Origin: Oxyruncus cristatus
Taxonomy: Eukaryota > Chordata > Aves > Passeriformes > Cotingidae
Length of the DNA: 64,000 nt
Direction of reading: 5' to 3'
Assembly: GCA_013399855.1 (NCBI GenBank)
Contig: VXAY01002317.1
Coordinates: 2,790,088 to 2,854,087, forward strand
Part shown: one piece after another, positions 36,616 through 50,037 of the stretch
How positions within the stretch are numbered: the stretch's first letter is position 1
Layout: the number at the start of each line of letters is the position of its first letter
Notes under the pieces: generated by a model
Database searches by the model: none
Seen by the model: only the letters and a program-made list of their open reading frames with translations
What the model was told of the DNA's origin: nothing
Translations under genes and position numbers: made by a program

Positions 36616-37984
36616 CTGAAGGGAAAAAAATATGACAGGCTACTAACCAGGCCTGCACAGAAAGCAAATGCAAATGTCCGAATGCAACACATCTGCTTTG
36701 GAAGGGTAGAGTTACAGTAGTGCAAAGATCACTTAAATTCTTCTAAGTCCAAATTCTTGGAATAAAAAGTTGCCTGGAGGAAGTACAAAAAAGCACAAGC
36801 TTGCTGTGGAAGGACCCTACAACTCGAAGAAGCCATGTCCCAGAGCAAAAGGCCACTAATGCAATACTAAAATAATTGTTACAGAGAAATACAAATGACT
36901 ATTCAAAAAGATTTTAACCCTAACTAAAACCAAGCATGATTAAAATGAAAATTCTGATGTTAACTTCAGCAGATATGGCTACAACATAACTACTTTCACA
37001 GCTGGCTTTGGATCTAACCAACCTGCTTCCTTTGACAGGAACAGGCTTAAAAAAGGCTTACATTTTAATATTTCTGGTATTCTTTAGTGGGTGCTTGGCT
37101 GGAACTACTGCTACATGGAAGGCCTCTTTGCCCTCAACTTGTTCCAGACAGCTGGATACAATCAAGATACCATCCTTGTCACTCCATACATTATTTTATA
37201 GCTGACTACAGGATCAAATACAGTAGACAAGAACAAGGAGAAGGGCATCATTAATGCAACCTCAGTTCTCCACACTGCTGGCCACACTAAATAGTGGTCA
37301 ATTTTTGCATTAGGAAAAAAGGCAGAAAGGATTATAATTATTTGGAGGAATCTGAATGCTATTTGCTTGATAAATACAGTTTTTATTTTTGCTGATCAAT
37401 AATGAAGCTAGTATTTATCTGCATTATTTGCAGACTTATTATTCAAAATTTGTCCCTTAATCCAAATAACTGCCACGTTTATTGGAAGAGTATGAGCCTT
37501 GATCTCCAACATACAGTTAGGCTACAAGAGTTTGTGATTTAGTGTATGGTAGGGTATTGGTAGTGCATAAACAAACAGGTACACAGATTTCATTGTGTAT
37601 GCAAGATCAACAAGAAGAACAAATTGCCTCAATAATCTCACTAGCCAACCTCTTTTCTCTATACAAAAGACAAGGGAACTCTACACTTGAATGCACAGTA
37701 AAGAAAGTGCTTTCTGGAATTCCACCATCCTGCAAACCTCACCTCATCAGCAGTTCACTTTGGGCACTTTTTACGTGTCAGTGCATTCCAGCTGGGAGGC
37801 CTGGACTATAAGGACTCTATGCAAGTATTTTGTCAAAGTAAATATGATAAAACAATCAGCTTTAAGTTACTTCTTCTTCATCTACACTTCTGTGATTTTG
37901 CATTACCATATACCTTTCCATCTATAGATCTCAACACATTTTATTGCTGTCAGTTAATACAGCTTCAGAATCCCATGATGAGAG

Positions 37985-38090
37985 CAGTTATTATTTCAAA
38001 TGTCCAGATGAGGAAACCTGCCAGAAATCATACAGGAAACATGAACGGAAACCAGATCTTCTGACTCCTTGACTTGTACTTTATCCAGAA
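37985..38090 (-). repeat. MIR-type SINE fragment
   Basis: AGTTATTATTTCAAATG, CCAGATGAGGAAACCTGCC and CAGATCTTCTGACTCCTTGA, followed by GTACTTTATCCAGAA, track the reverse complement of MIR from its core into the tRNA-like head ('ggagtcagaagatctgg', 'ggttagagca'). It is one of the better-preserved ancient SINEs in the window. Confidence 0.55.
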
Positions 38091-40344
38091 ATCAATCTTT
38101 CTAGACAGTTCTAGGGCACAAGCACTGGGATAGTATTTAGATATGACAATGCTCCAACACAGAGGATTCTTGAAAGCAGAGATAATTTCAAACTGAAGAA
38201 AGAATTTGTAGAACATTTACAAGTTGGTGCCATCAGCTAATTAAAACAATACAGACTTTTGGCAGGCAAGCCAGAGAGGGCTGGAGATATCTATTTTGAC
38301 ATGATGTAAAAAACTATTAATAAAGAACACAAAACTAAATGTATGACACTCAAAGTTTTATTCCTCACTCTAAGAACTCAAAAAATTAATTATTTAGTTT
38401 TAAACCTGAATATTAAGATGTTGGAAGGCACCACCACATAAGCTACTGAGGCTCAACGAAGGATTTGACAGAACACAACAGATCTGCACCATACTGGGCT
38501 AAAAATTCTTGCAGAGGACATGGCATACATATTAACAGCAGCTGAAAGACAGATTGAAGTCAGCTACTGCTTCCCAAGGGGCTTCAGTGCCTTCTCAACA
38601 CAGAACTCTAGATTCATATCCCTTCTAGTTTTTGTCCTTAGTGTCATCTGCAAGAGTCCAAATGAGGTAAAATAGAAGCCAACTATAATGCACTCATATA
38701 GATTTCTTTGTATCACTCTAAATCTCAACCCTACTCTGATTCTGGCCTCTGAAAATTGGCTGTTCGATGCATCTAAAAAATAACTTAGGTGTTTTAAACA
38801 AAGATTCCTTTTAAAAGTAGTGCTTTCAAAGTCAGTGGAAAAGCTTGGTTTCACTAGCTCATTCAATGGTAATTCCTGGAAAGGCTCCCAGTACCTCCAT
38901 CCAGCTCATTGCCCAAATCCATATATATGCTTTGTGCCAAAATTAATATATACAGCTACTGCTTATAAGGAAGCTTTCAGAATAAAAATAGTGGTAATTA
39001 TTCTTATACTACTCTCTATTTTGTACTTTGGTCCATTTTCTTGTTTGATGGCTGCCTGTAATTTATTAGTCTGTTAGGAATACATTCCATTTTAGCCAGA
39101 AATCTTCTTAGCCTTCTCAGGCTAAGAAGGATGGCCTGATTTAATACTGGTAAGGGACACATCCAAGGGAAAACATATTGCCAAGTGAAGACGAGGTATG
39201 CTTCTTTGCAGACAAGTCATTCCAAAGACTCCGCTAGTCAACCCCGAAGATAAATATTTTTGGATGAAGCATCTCCCAGATGAAATGTCAAACAGAAGTT
39301 CTGACTTAGTAGTTTCACTAAAGTCTTGTAAGGAAAACCAGGAGAAAATTAGAGTAATTTTCCCTCCAAGTCAAGTTCCCCAAGTGACATTAACAGCACA
39401 GCTAAAACACCCTCCAGTCTCAACTCTCCAGAGCTATTTCTGCCTCACAGCCTCAACTGTTCTGTGCTATTTTGCTGTGCCATCAGAACAGCTCATTCTC
39501 CATGTAGCCAGAAGGACAGAGAAGTATTTCCTTTTACAAAACATTCTCATTTATGCATTAAATTTAATAGACTTTATTAAGTCACGCGTAATTTCAGCAA
39601 TTTAATGAACAGAAGAATAATCAGCATTTCCAAAGCTACCATGGCAACATTTTAAGAATGAAACACTGACTATCCTCTATAAATTAAAGAAACCCCAACC
39701 CATCAGTACTCTTTCTGTCTCCCAGAGTCCCATCCACTCTTAATTCTCCCCCAGGCCTCAAAGGAATGGCTTGTGCTACTACTGAGAAAACAAAGCAAAA
39801 TGTAAACACAGAGTCCATTAAAAGATAAGCGATGCTTCACGTGCACACAACTTGTAAAACATCATCAATTTGAAGAAGAGCTTTGAATGTGGTCAGCAGT
39901 GGATAATTCCTTTGTTAAGAAGAGTTATAGTATTCCTCACAAAGGAATGCTGAAAACTAGACTTTTAACTATCAAAAAGGGTATGAAAGAACTTTTCTGA
40001 AGAAGGCACTCAAACTTTATGACAATTTCAGCCTAGTGAAAATGCAATTCAACAGAGAGTAGATTTTTTTTAAAGAATGCCAGAGACACGAAGCACTGAA
40101 AAACAGTTCTGAGATAGAATAAGATCATCTACTAACAGAAGGCCAAAAGTTTTCAGCAGAAAAAATGCAAACTTAGGAATGCACCAAACAGTACGTTTTA
40201 TGAACAAAAAACATGGACTCAGAGCAGTAATCACCATTTAGATTTTTTCTATTATTGCTGTAATAAAAATACTTTATCTTTGAAAGGACAAAGTGCTGCA
40301 TAAGTATGAGATAAGAAATCTTCACGAACTCCATACTTGGAACC

Positions 40345-40427
40345 TGTTATCCCCACTTTCCAGGATGATAGAAATGCTAAGTCATCTGCCTCAAGGCCAG
40401 CTGAGACACAGAGGTGGGAACGCTACA
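40345..40427 (-). repeat. Probable MIR-type SINE fragment
   Basis: TGTTATCCCCACTTTCCAGG, ATGATAGAAATGCTAAGTCA, CCTCAAGGCCAGCTGAG and GAGGTGGGAACG follow the reverse complement of the MIR core ('ttatccccattttacagatgagg', 'aaggtcacacag'). Confidence 0.5.
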
Positions 40428-41384
40428 ATGCTTACTTTCAGTCTCGCACTCAAAACACCAGCCACTTCAGAGGTGGCCAATGGTTCTGCTTTAATTTTTT
40501 TAAGATTATGATAGCCTAAATACTTACTCCGTTTCTTGGATCTCTCTAACACTCCCTCTGAACAACAAAGATTGGTAAGTGGGAAAAATGTTGACTAGTT
40601 CTTCTAACAGGTTTTTCTCCAGTGTTTCAAGACATGCCTGTGATTTTATCACGTAACTTAACAGAAATACTTTTTTCAAAGTCAGAATGTCATGAGTATT
40701 CTTCTGCTACCTTAATACAGCAGCACACAGGGACTATTTTTCTGCTTGCTCCAATAGATTTATGCAAGGTCATAAATCACCAAACCATAATAGTTCACTT
40801 TTAACAAGTAAAAAATGTCTGACACTTTGAGTGTTACTATAATTTTTTATGGCTGAAAGTGTACAGAGATCAAAGTTTTCTGAATTTTTTTTTCAGCTTG
40901 CTCTATACATTCAGACAAGTCTGTGACAGAGGGGGTTTTGCCACATGTTTAAATGTAAAGTCTCAAGGATGTCAGGAGGAGAAAAGAAAATTACTGAATG
41001 TCACGTTTCCAGCCCTTCATATGACCAAAGCAGAAGCAGACCTACTTTTAAAAGAAAACTTTCTAGTAACATTATACGCTGCTACTGTTCCCTCTGGATT
41101 CCCCTGCAAATGAGTCAAGAGCTTGAGAGATACTTTTCTGGTTACACACATAAACAGATAAATAAATTATCACAGGCTAAGGACAATTTAAACATCTGGG
41201 AGCCAGCTCAGGCCTGTCAAGCAAGTCACAGACACTCAGGGCCATGAAAGATCAATCTTCAGCCCCTGATTTCTGTGCCAGAGCATAGGAATTACATCAC
41301 CCACTCCCTATATGAGGAAAATTGTGTATTTATAAAATTATCCGCTATGCTTCTGTATTCAAAGTACATTTCCATTCCTTTATT

Positions 41385-41431
41385 TTACAGGGGGGAAGCC
41401 AAATTCAAAATATAAGGATTCGAACTATTCA
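41385..41431 (-). repeat. Possible MIR-type SINE fragment
   Basis: TTTATTTTACAGGGGGGAAG and GGATTCGAAC words resemble the ends of a collapsed MIR core. It is too short for a firm call. Confidence 0.25.
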
Positions 41432-42055
41432 TAGGTTTGTCTGAACTATCTGCTCAATAAGGCAATTTAATTTTCCATTGACATTGCTGTGTAGTAAACT
41501 GAATTCCCAGAGTCAAAAAGGAATAGGACTTATATTAAAATGCAAAAAACTGCAAAAGCAATAGTTTTCAGTCTGCCAGACTAAACAATCTCATGTCCAA
41601 ACAGTTACATTCACACACTGAATATAAGGACTGTTACTCAGACAGTCCCTGCAACCAAGGCACATCATCCACAGAAGGCCAATAAATTAGCCAGCACACT
41701 CCAACAGCTAGGCCTATTGGACTTCATCCTAGGGAAGGAGGAGTTGCAAGTCCCAGCTGCCACCTAATCACACTGACTACATGGGAACTCACATCAACTT
41801 TTCTTTGCCTCGTTTTTGTTTTTTACCTTACTGTGTGAGTGACCAGAGTCAATATATGTGATGTTACAGACACTCTTCATTGAGGGTGTTGAAAATTAAC
41901 AGTTCAGACACACAAACACCAAGGTTCTGCTTCTCACAACTTCTGGCTGACACAGCTGGAACTCAGCTGCAGTTTGACTCTGTGCTTCAAAGCCCTTCAA
42001 GTCTGCTTTGCCAGTAGCAGTGATTCATTTGGAACTACTTACCCAAATCACCTAT

Positions 42056-42089
42056 GTGACTGTGTAAGTCACTACTTACACTTAGTCAC
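42056..42089. repeat. Imperfect inverted repeat
   Basis: GTGACT-GTGTAAGT and ACTTACAC-TT-AGTCAC can pair as a 14-bp stem with a 2-nt bulge and a 4-nt loop. It sits in an EXT2 intron and no element explains it. Confidence 0.7.
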
Positions 42090-42703
42090 TTTATTTACTT
42101 TGAGACAGACTGATGAAAATGAAAACCAAACTGCAAAAGGAGCCAGGATTTATGAAACATGCACATTATGGATCTGCCATCTTAGACTCCATCAGATCAC
42201 CCTCAAAACTAGTAATTATAAGCACCAACACAGACAAAAGTAAGTCAGCTTGCAGAACTGCCAACACTTGATTGCTCTGCTGTTGCAGTACAGTCAGTGC
42301 AGACAACGAAATAGAGAGAAGGCATACATGGCCAAAAAAATCCTTCCTTCAGTTGTCTTCTCTTCATTCCATCTTTCACACTTCATGCATTAACCCGCAA
42401 CTCTTAACTTGGCAAGGGAAGTATTTCCTTCCTGGAGACACACATGATAGATTAAACCTCTGTCTCCACTACTTAACATCTTTGTTATTACATCAGCATA
42501 CCTACATCACCACCAGACATTTCTGGAGTCCAAAAGCTTGTTACAGAGCTGCTAACAGTCTCTTTCACTGGAGAGGGAGAAAGAGCCATGTTTTACCACA
42601 TACATACATGTTAAAGAAATACTTCCAACATATTTTACAAAATATCATCTTGTAATAATAATTCCACTAAAGATTGCTAAAAATGAGACAACTATTACAT
42701 TTA

Positions 42704-42838
42704 CAGAATCATAGATATTCTGAGTTGGAAGTGACCCACAAGGATTATCAAGTCCAGCTCATTGAATGGCCCATACAGGGATTGAGCCCACAACGTAGCT
42801 GTTATTAGCACCAGGCTCTAACTAACTGAGCTAACCTC
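42704..42838 (-). mobile_element. Near full-length SINE: tRNA-Ile head and CR1 tail (TguSINE1-like)
   Basis: On the - strand it reads GGTTAGCTCAGTTAGTTAGA (A box), CCTGGTGCTAATAAC (Ile anticodon-arm region), GGGCTCAATCCCTGTATGGG (B box) and CCATTCAATGAG. The CR1 3' tail follows: GGACTTGATAATCCTTGTGG, CACTTCCAACTCAG and AATATCTATGATTCTGTA. Both internal RNA polymerase III promoter boxes are recognisable. It has the same architecture as the remnant at 6088-6220 and belongs to the same family. It is an ancient retroposon in an EXT2 intron, not a functional tRNA gene. Confidence 0.9.
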
Positions 42839-43703
42839 AGGGTCAATTTAGTTGGCTTCTCCTCCTTAGAGAAGTGGTTTTCATAATTTCACTCCACTGA
42901 AGTAACAGTTTCATGTCCTAGCTCTCACATACAAAGCCTAGTGCTGTTTTGCTCTTAATACTGCATATACAGATGTGATTGAATAATTCAAACCTTTCTT
43001 AAAATATGGTATTACATTTTCTAATGTTTATGATTTATTTATATATATAGCACATTTGTCTTAAATACACACATATAACAGTAATGTCAGATTATCAACC
43101 TTGTCATATACTCAATTAAAAAGGGAAGATAAAAACTAATTTGAAACATAGTTTTGAAAGGAGGACAACTGTGTTGCTTCAAGTGTTCTTTTAACGAAGA
43201 ACTCAAATGACTATGGACACTGTCACCTCTTCATGCTGCCACGGGTAACTGATTTGGACAAGCCTTCTTTTTGTCCATACCCTCATTACAACAGCAGCTG
43301 TTGAAGCTTTGCCATTTAAAGCATATGATCTATGTGCCCCCTCCTCAGCACTTTTCAGTTCCTCTTTTCATTGCACTCCACCTTACTTCGGCATGTCCTA
43401 GAGAGGCCTCCTCTGTTCCCAACACTTAATCTCTGAAACTTGTCTTGTCTGTCAAGACAGTAACTTGGCTAGCACCTCTGATTTGTCTGAAAACTGTTTG
43501 GAGTTGTTAAGAATGTAGTTCAGCCTCCAGACTGCTTCCACTACGCCAATTACACAACATTTTCTGGAGTCTCTTGGCCTTACTATGCAAGTGACCAAAA
43601 ACCTTCTCTTAGCTGTTTTTTGCATAAAGTAAAGACTATCTGTAAAAATATTTCAGTCACCATCGAATTGTTATGGTGAAGAGGGATGCAACAATCTGAA
43701 TCA

Positions 43704-43973
<270 letters not shown>

Positions 43974-45249
43974 TTAGAAGAAATAGAATTCAGTAACATA
44001 CTTTACTTCTGCCCATCTGTCTTTGTGTCTCTTTAATCTTTTTTCTTCAAATCTAAACAAGACCTTCTTAATGATGAACTTACACCTGTTTCAGTTTGGC
44101 AAACACGAGCATATGAAGGTGAGAGACAGAAGTTCAGTTACATTTCCCTCTGTAGCTCTCTACAGAGAGCTTCAAGGACAGCTACATGGGGGACAGCTTG
44201 CCCTAAACAGCAATCTGTGACAATCACAAAAGAGTTAGGGATAATATGTATTGGTTTAGGACACACAGCAAGAAAAGATACTTCACTCAACTACAACTAA
44301 AATAATTTGAAGTAGAAGTATACAATCGCTCCATGTGAGTCTAGGTTCATAAAGAATTTGAAAAAGAATGTTAGTTCTATCACATGCTGAAAAAATAGGT
44401 TTTATTATATCAATAAAACATTAATCATTACTGACAGATAAGGAGTGGATTCTGTATCTCAGTAATTTCTTTCATCTTCAAAGTCTTAAGTCATAGTGAG
44501 AATTTTAAGCTAAATAAATACAAATAGATCCTAACTTGTGCCCTACAGCATCCTTACAAATAAAATAGAGCACTGGATTACATAAACATTAAAATTCACA
44601 AGTCAAATGATGATTTAAATAGCAAGAAAACCCTCTGTAGATACAAAACTGGATCCAATTCTCTCTATGATGGGATTAATTTCCATTTCTTACTACACGT
44701 TGAACATGTAGCACCTTAAGTGTCACATTAACAGCTTTGGCATATATTCAGTAATTTTCAAAATCCTATTCTATTCCTACAAAGTATAACTGCAGGTGTA
44801 AGTATAGAGCACCAAGCTAAAAGAAATAGAACTAAAGACTGAATTTTAAACCTTAATTCTGAATGCACATAACCATATATATTTTCTAGCACAAAGCTTA
44901 ACAGTAGTCATTATCACAGTATGATGTCTCCCAAAAGCAACTATTCATCAAAAAGTATTTCAAGTAAAAGCTAAACAAAGAGCTAAATGAGTACAAATGT
45001 GGTATGTTAGTTTCTTCCAGCTTTCAAATAAACATATATTTTAACAAAAATTCGAGGGAAAAGAGAGCATTGTAAGATGAGCCTAAGCAGATAGATGACC
45101 ACTTGAGTTTCTTACACTAGTGAAATGCAGGGGATGACAATGGTAAGAAAAATAAGGGAAAATACATTAAGTCAAATACAAAAGGACTGCTCAGAGAATC
45201 TGTAAGTTGTTCGCTGTGTCAAATGAAAATGTGTATAAGGACACACCTT

Positions 45250-45804
45250 GATGGAGGTTATCCTTCTCCTCTACTCAGAAATATTGAGGCCATACCTGAA
45301 GCACCATGTCCAGTTCTGGGCTCCAAAGTGCAAGAGAGACATGAGCAGACTGTAGAGGTTCAGCAAAGAACCATGAAGGAGATGGAGGTACTGGAGCTTC
45401 TCCCCTATGTGAGGAAAGGCTGAGAGATCTGTGGCTGTTTAGCCTAGAGAAGAGAAGGCTCAAGGAAGGCCTTGTCAATATGTACAAACACCTGAAGGAA
45501 AGGTGTAAATAAGATGGAGCCAGACTCCTTTCACTGGTGCCCAGTGACAGGACAACAGGCAGTGTGCACAAACAAACACTAGAGGTTCCCTCTGAACATA
45601 AGAAAACACTTTTTTGCTGTGATGGTGACCAAGCACTGGCACAGGTTGCCTGGTGAGGTAGTGAAGTCTTAACTCTTAAAGATACTCAAAAGCCATCTGG
45701 AGATGGCCCTGTGCAACCAGCTTGAGATGGCCCTGCTTGTGAGGGGAGTTTGACAGGATGATCTAGAGAGGTACCTTGCAAGCTCAGCCATTCTATGATT
45801 CTGT
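45250..45804 (+). mobile_element. CR1 LINE, 5'-truncated (3' UTR and end of pol ORF)
   Basis: The segment follows the avian CR1 3' region in order: CTACTCAGAAATATTGAGGC, CATGTCCAGTTCTGGGCTCC, AAAGGCTGAGAGATCTGTGG, TGTTTAGCCTAGAGAAGAGA, GGTGCCCAGTGACAGGACAA, GTTCCCTCTGAACATAAGAA, AGCACTGGCACAGGTTGCC and finally CATTCTATGATTCTGT. Substitutions and small deletions, for example near 45720, have inactivated it. It is the longest well-preserved retrotransposon copy in the window. Confidence 0.93.
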
Positions 45805-45821
45805 AGTAAGTGGAATCTATA

Positions 45822-46620
45822 AGAACTGATACAGGGCCCAAAGCCACCGAAATTTTCATCAATGGTCTGAAGCACATATGAATTGCCAGTGCAATCTGCA
45901 AGTGACACAAAGCCTGGAGACATGAAAAATAGTGAGGACAGTAAGGCCATACAGAGCTTAGTCTGTATGACTGGACTGCTTAGTAAACTAGATGCAGTCG
46001 AACAAAAACCAGACTGCCACCCAAACTGACACACAGTTAAACACTAGAACCAAGGTAATTTTTTCCCTACAAGCAGCTGCCGAAAATGAATAAAGACTCA
46101 GAGTAGCCATTAGTTCTCAGCACGCTGCTGGGGCAAAATGGATTATGCAATTTTTGCATATGTAGATGGGTATGTAGGAAGAAATGGGGACAGAAGGAAG
46201 GAATTTTACCTGTACACAGACAGAGACAGACAGATGCTAAAATACTGTTTGATTCTGGTGTTTGTATTTTTGAAACCGTATTAAAACACTGAAAATGGTG
46301 CAGGAAAGAACAACGTAAGTTATTTGAGGTCATGACAAAATGCTTTGCGGTAGAACATGAAGATCAATTTGTTTAGTTTACTGAAAGAAGGAACAAAAAG
46401 TGGATTTGATTAACATGCACAAGTACCTACACAGGAAGAAAAATGCCACGTATCTTCAACAAACTGGAGAAAGACACAACAAAAAACAATGACTGGAAAC
46501 TGAAGCCAGGCAAATTCAAAGAATAAGGCAGACATTTTTTAATAGTAACAGTAAAAGTGGTTAACCTCTGGCAGAAGTTAACAAGGACAGCAGTTGGTTC
46601 TGTACATCTTGTCTTTCAAC
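45822..46620 (+). mobile_element. Older CR1/L3-type LINE relic
   Basis: ATTTTCATCAATGGTCTGAA, TGCAAGTGACACAAAGCCTG and, further on, AACATGCACAAGTACCTACA, ACTGGAAACTGAAGCCAGGC, AAATTCAAAGAATAAGGCAG and GTGGTTAACCTCTGGCAG match successive words of an ancient sauropsid CR1-type element. The copy is highly diverged and gapped. It abuts the younger CR1 at its left. Confidence 0.6.
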
Positions 46621-48114
46621 AAGGCTGGTTATTATTACAGAAGATGCATTCAAGTTAGAAGGCACTGGATTGAAAAGAAAGATAATGTAGTGACTCGTGA
46701 CTTCCAGGTCAACCCAGATGGTCTTACAGCACCTTCTGCTTCAAACTCTATGAACAGTGAGATTGTTGACTGTCATGACGAGAATAGGAAGCTTGAATAT
46801 AAACTACTAGAACATGAAGAGCAAACACAGAAATTCAGAGAACATCACAAAGAAGTAAGATAGTTGTTTCTACGTTTTGAGAATGAAAAGTGGAAATTAA
46901 AATAGGTGTCAATGAAAAAAAGCCACTGTAAGGACCAAAATAAGAGAAATCCTAACCTAAGAAAATTGTTTTAGTTTTTAAATAACATATAATCAAACTC
47001 TGGAAGTGTTCTCAGCAGAAGAATCTGAAGAATGCTGGCTGACAGACAACACCAAAAATAATGGGTTTCAACATGAAACAATTATGCACAGACACTTCCA
47101 ATTCCATTATAACCCAGAATCAGGTTTGCTTCCAAGACAGTTTTGCACTCTTTCCACTGTCAGTCTGTTGCACTAGGAAGATAGTATCAGAGAAGAAGAG
47201 AAGGTGCTTCAATCCCATGTGCAAAAGTAAAACTTCCTCTTGGGAAGGAGTGTCCACATCCTCATTGCCACTGGGCCTCTCAGATTTAACAGCTCACACA
47301 ACCCTCAAAAAACCACAAAGCTGCACACTGTTTAAAGACACCAGAGTCCAAACACTGCTTCACTGGGGAAAACAAAGCAGTATTTCCAAACCACACTATG
47401 TTTTCAAAAGTCAGTTTTTCCTGGAGCTATACTTCAGAAAGGAGGATTGGCATGCATGGGTGGCCAAAAGAAAGGAGAAGAAATACAGAGTGATATTAAT
47501 TGGCAAAATTTTTATTCAGTTTCCTACCCTGAGGTTTCTCCTGTGAGACTAAAAAAGTGACTGTAAAATCCACCTTTATCTGTGTGGTCTTGTAGACCAT
47601 GGTCTGTGTTTCACATGTACGCATGTTCTTGTCCTGTTTTACTTACCTCTTGTCCTTCTACTAGAAGGCGTGAGGCATCAGCCCAAACACACTACTTGAG
47701 TGGCTTATAATATTGATTAGTATCCAGCTGGAAGGATCCAACCCCATTACTGATGGACTCCAATGGAAGTCACAGTGACCCAAAGGCTGGGGAGATACAG
47801 CAAGTTCCTTGGGGCCACGATAAAAATGTTTCAGAGTATTGATTCCAATTATAGTGTTATGAGCTCAGTAGGGCACCACTGAAATTCCAAATTTTTCAGC
47901 TTACTAGTTATCCTAATCTCAGGAGTCAGTAACACAATGACTGGAACCGTTTACTGCAAATTAGTACTTTTGAGTCCACTCACTGCTTTCTTACTGCTTT
48001 AGTATATAATATGCAAGTACCCATTTATAAGACAGTTACAGGTACCTCACAAAAACACTTATCAGTGCCTCATAAAGACTGCAGACTGTGTAATGTTTGC
48101 AAGTTACTTAATGA

Positions 48115-48146
48115 CCTTTGGATAATTGCCTATAATTATCCAAAGG
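48115..48146. repeat. Perfect 13-bp inverted repeat (hairpin)
   Basis: CCTTTGGATAATT (48115-48127) and AATTATCCAAAGG (48134-48146) are exact reverse complements around a 6-nt loop, in a large EXT2 intron. No flanking duplication identifies a transposon. Confidence 0.85.
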
Positions 48147-50037
48147 TAATCCCAGCATTGGTATCAAACAATTTTAAGCAGCCTGCTAGATCCCAAAAAT
48201 ACCAAAAATTTGTATTTATAAGTATATACAAAGTTTACATTTCCTACATGGTAAGTACTCTTTTATTCAGGCTTTATTTCCTTTCCTGTCTACTATATGC
48301 TAAAAAAAATGACAAAGAAACTGCAACAAAGGAACATACTGTAACAAAAATTGAAACTGAAGAGTCACTAGGACTGAAAAATAATTCAGAAAAACAAGCA
48401 TACATACACTTTAAACTTCCAGCTCTTCAGAAAAATCAACTATTTGATAGCTTACTAATAGACATGCCACTTGGATAAAATATGGTAACAGAAGAAAAAG
48501 TAATGACAACTGTATGAAAAATGAAGATGTAATCTAATTATAATCAGCACTCATGTCAGATGACAGTAAATCCTGTTAAATCCACATGTTTTATTGAGGT
48601 CTTCAAAAGTCTCTCAAAATGACCAGTTCTCAACAACAGCTATGTTACTGTTAAATATTTGTGCTTTGAGAAACATAATATAATGTTTCTGAATTTAGCC
48701 CTAAACTAATGAAAAGAAAATACAAGCATTTTGGAGAAACTCTGAATAAGACACGAGGGTACCAGTTACTCTGCAGCATGTAAAATGCTACTTGCTGCTT
48801 AGAGGCTGATTTGATTCTGAGGGTTGCTGTCCCTACGGAGATGGAAGTGCATGAGAGATGTCATGACACGATGACACCTGGGTAGCCACTTTGGCAGTCT
48901 GGGCAAAAATAACTATCACAAAAACCAGCAGGCTCCACTCAGAGATCTAAGTATTACAACTTAGCTTTGCCATAGGAACTCCAAAAAGAAATACATAGTC
49001 AATAAAAACGACAAACTCACTTCAGAAATCAAAGTTGTAGAATCCATCAGGAAGGTTAAAACTGCCTATGTTTATTTTGAAGGACCACAAAAGAAGAGTA
49101 TTTGTACTTCTCTTTTCACATAAGAGGAATGCAGTTTAAAGAGAAGTCAGAAACAGGGTCTATCACTTCTGTAATGTCACATTTTGAATTTTCAGATACT
49201 GCTTTTAAAGTTCTGAGAAACCTCAGCACTAGTAAAACATATGGAGGAAATTCTCAGTTTACTACTTCGTTATAACCACGGTAAAAGCATAGGCTTTATT
49301 CTTACAGTAAGACAGCACTGCATCCTTTAACAGCGTATGACAAAGACAAAAGAAGCCCAAGACAAGAAGGCAGAAGAAAACTTACATCATAGCATGAGAT
49401 CCCTCAGGCATACAAAACTAAAAATGCATGTTTGGACTGGGGACTACTCTTATTTTTTAAAAAATCAGTGAGGACTTTCTGTGATGCATCAGAAGATACA
49501 AGTAAATTATGAAAATAAAAGTCTCTGGAGTGTATACAAGTCTATGTTTATATGGAGCTTGAAGGGAATGATAGGCACCTCCTATTATACATCCTACTGA
49601 AATAATTATGAGAGAAGAGTGTTTGAATAACACTTATACTTGTCCTCTGGCAACAAGACTCAGGGCACGTTTGGTACTATGTGCTGTTTAGGACTGATAA
49701 CCTGGTGCCTGAGTATTCATTCATAGTATGCTCTGACTTCCCAAAACTTCTAAGGAGCCCACTTGGAAAAAACCTTTCCAGAAGTTGTGCAAGGTAAACT
49801 AAGATCAATAATAAACTGGCACAAAACATGTCTAAGCATGCTGTATGTACCTGCAGTTGCACAGAATCCCATACACCACACGCAATTTTCACACCTAATC
49901 TTTTGTACAAGCTCTTATCTGATGCTCATTCTAAATGGTCTATAGCAGTCTGCATGAATGCAAGTAATTGAACATTCTTGATGAAACCTATTAAGAACTT
50001 TTTCACAATAATTCTAATACTGAATGGCAGAACTTAC

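Noticed and set aside
42704..42838. A tRNA-Ile gene on the - strand
   Set aside because: The tRNA-like part is mutated and is fused directly to a CR1 3' tail, so it is a SINE head and not a tRNA gene.
46594..46863. An open frame with a Glu/Lys-rich, coiled-coil-like end
   Set aside because: It begins within an old CR1-type relic and has no recognisable protein similarity. The charged end reflects A/G-rich DNA.
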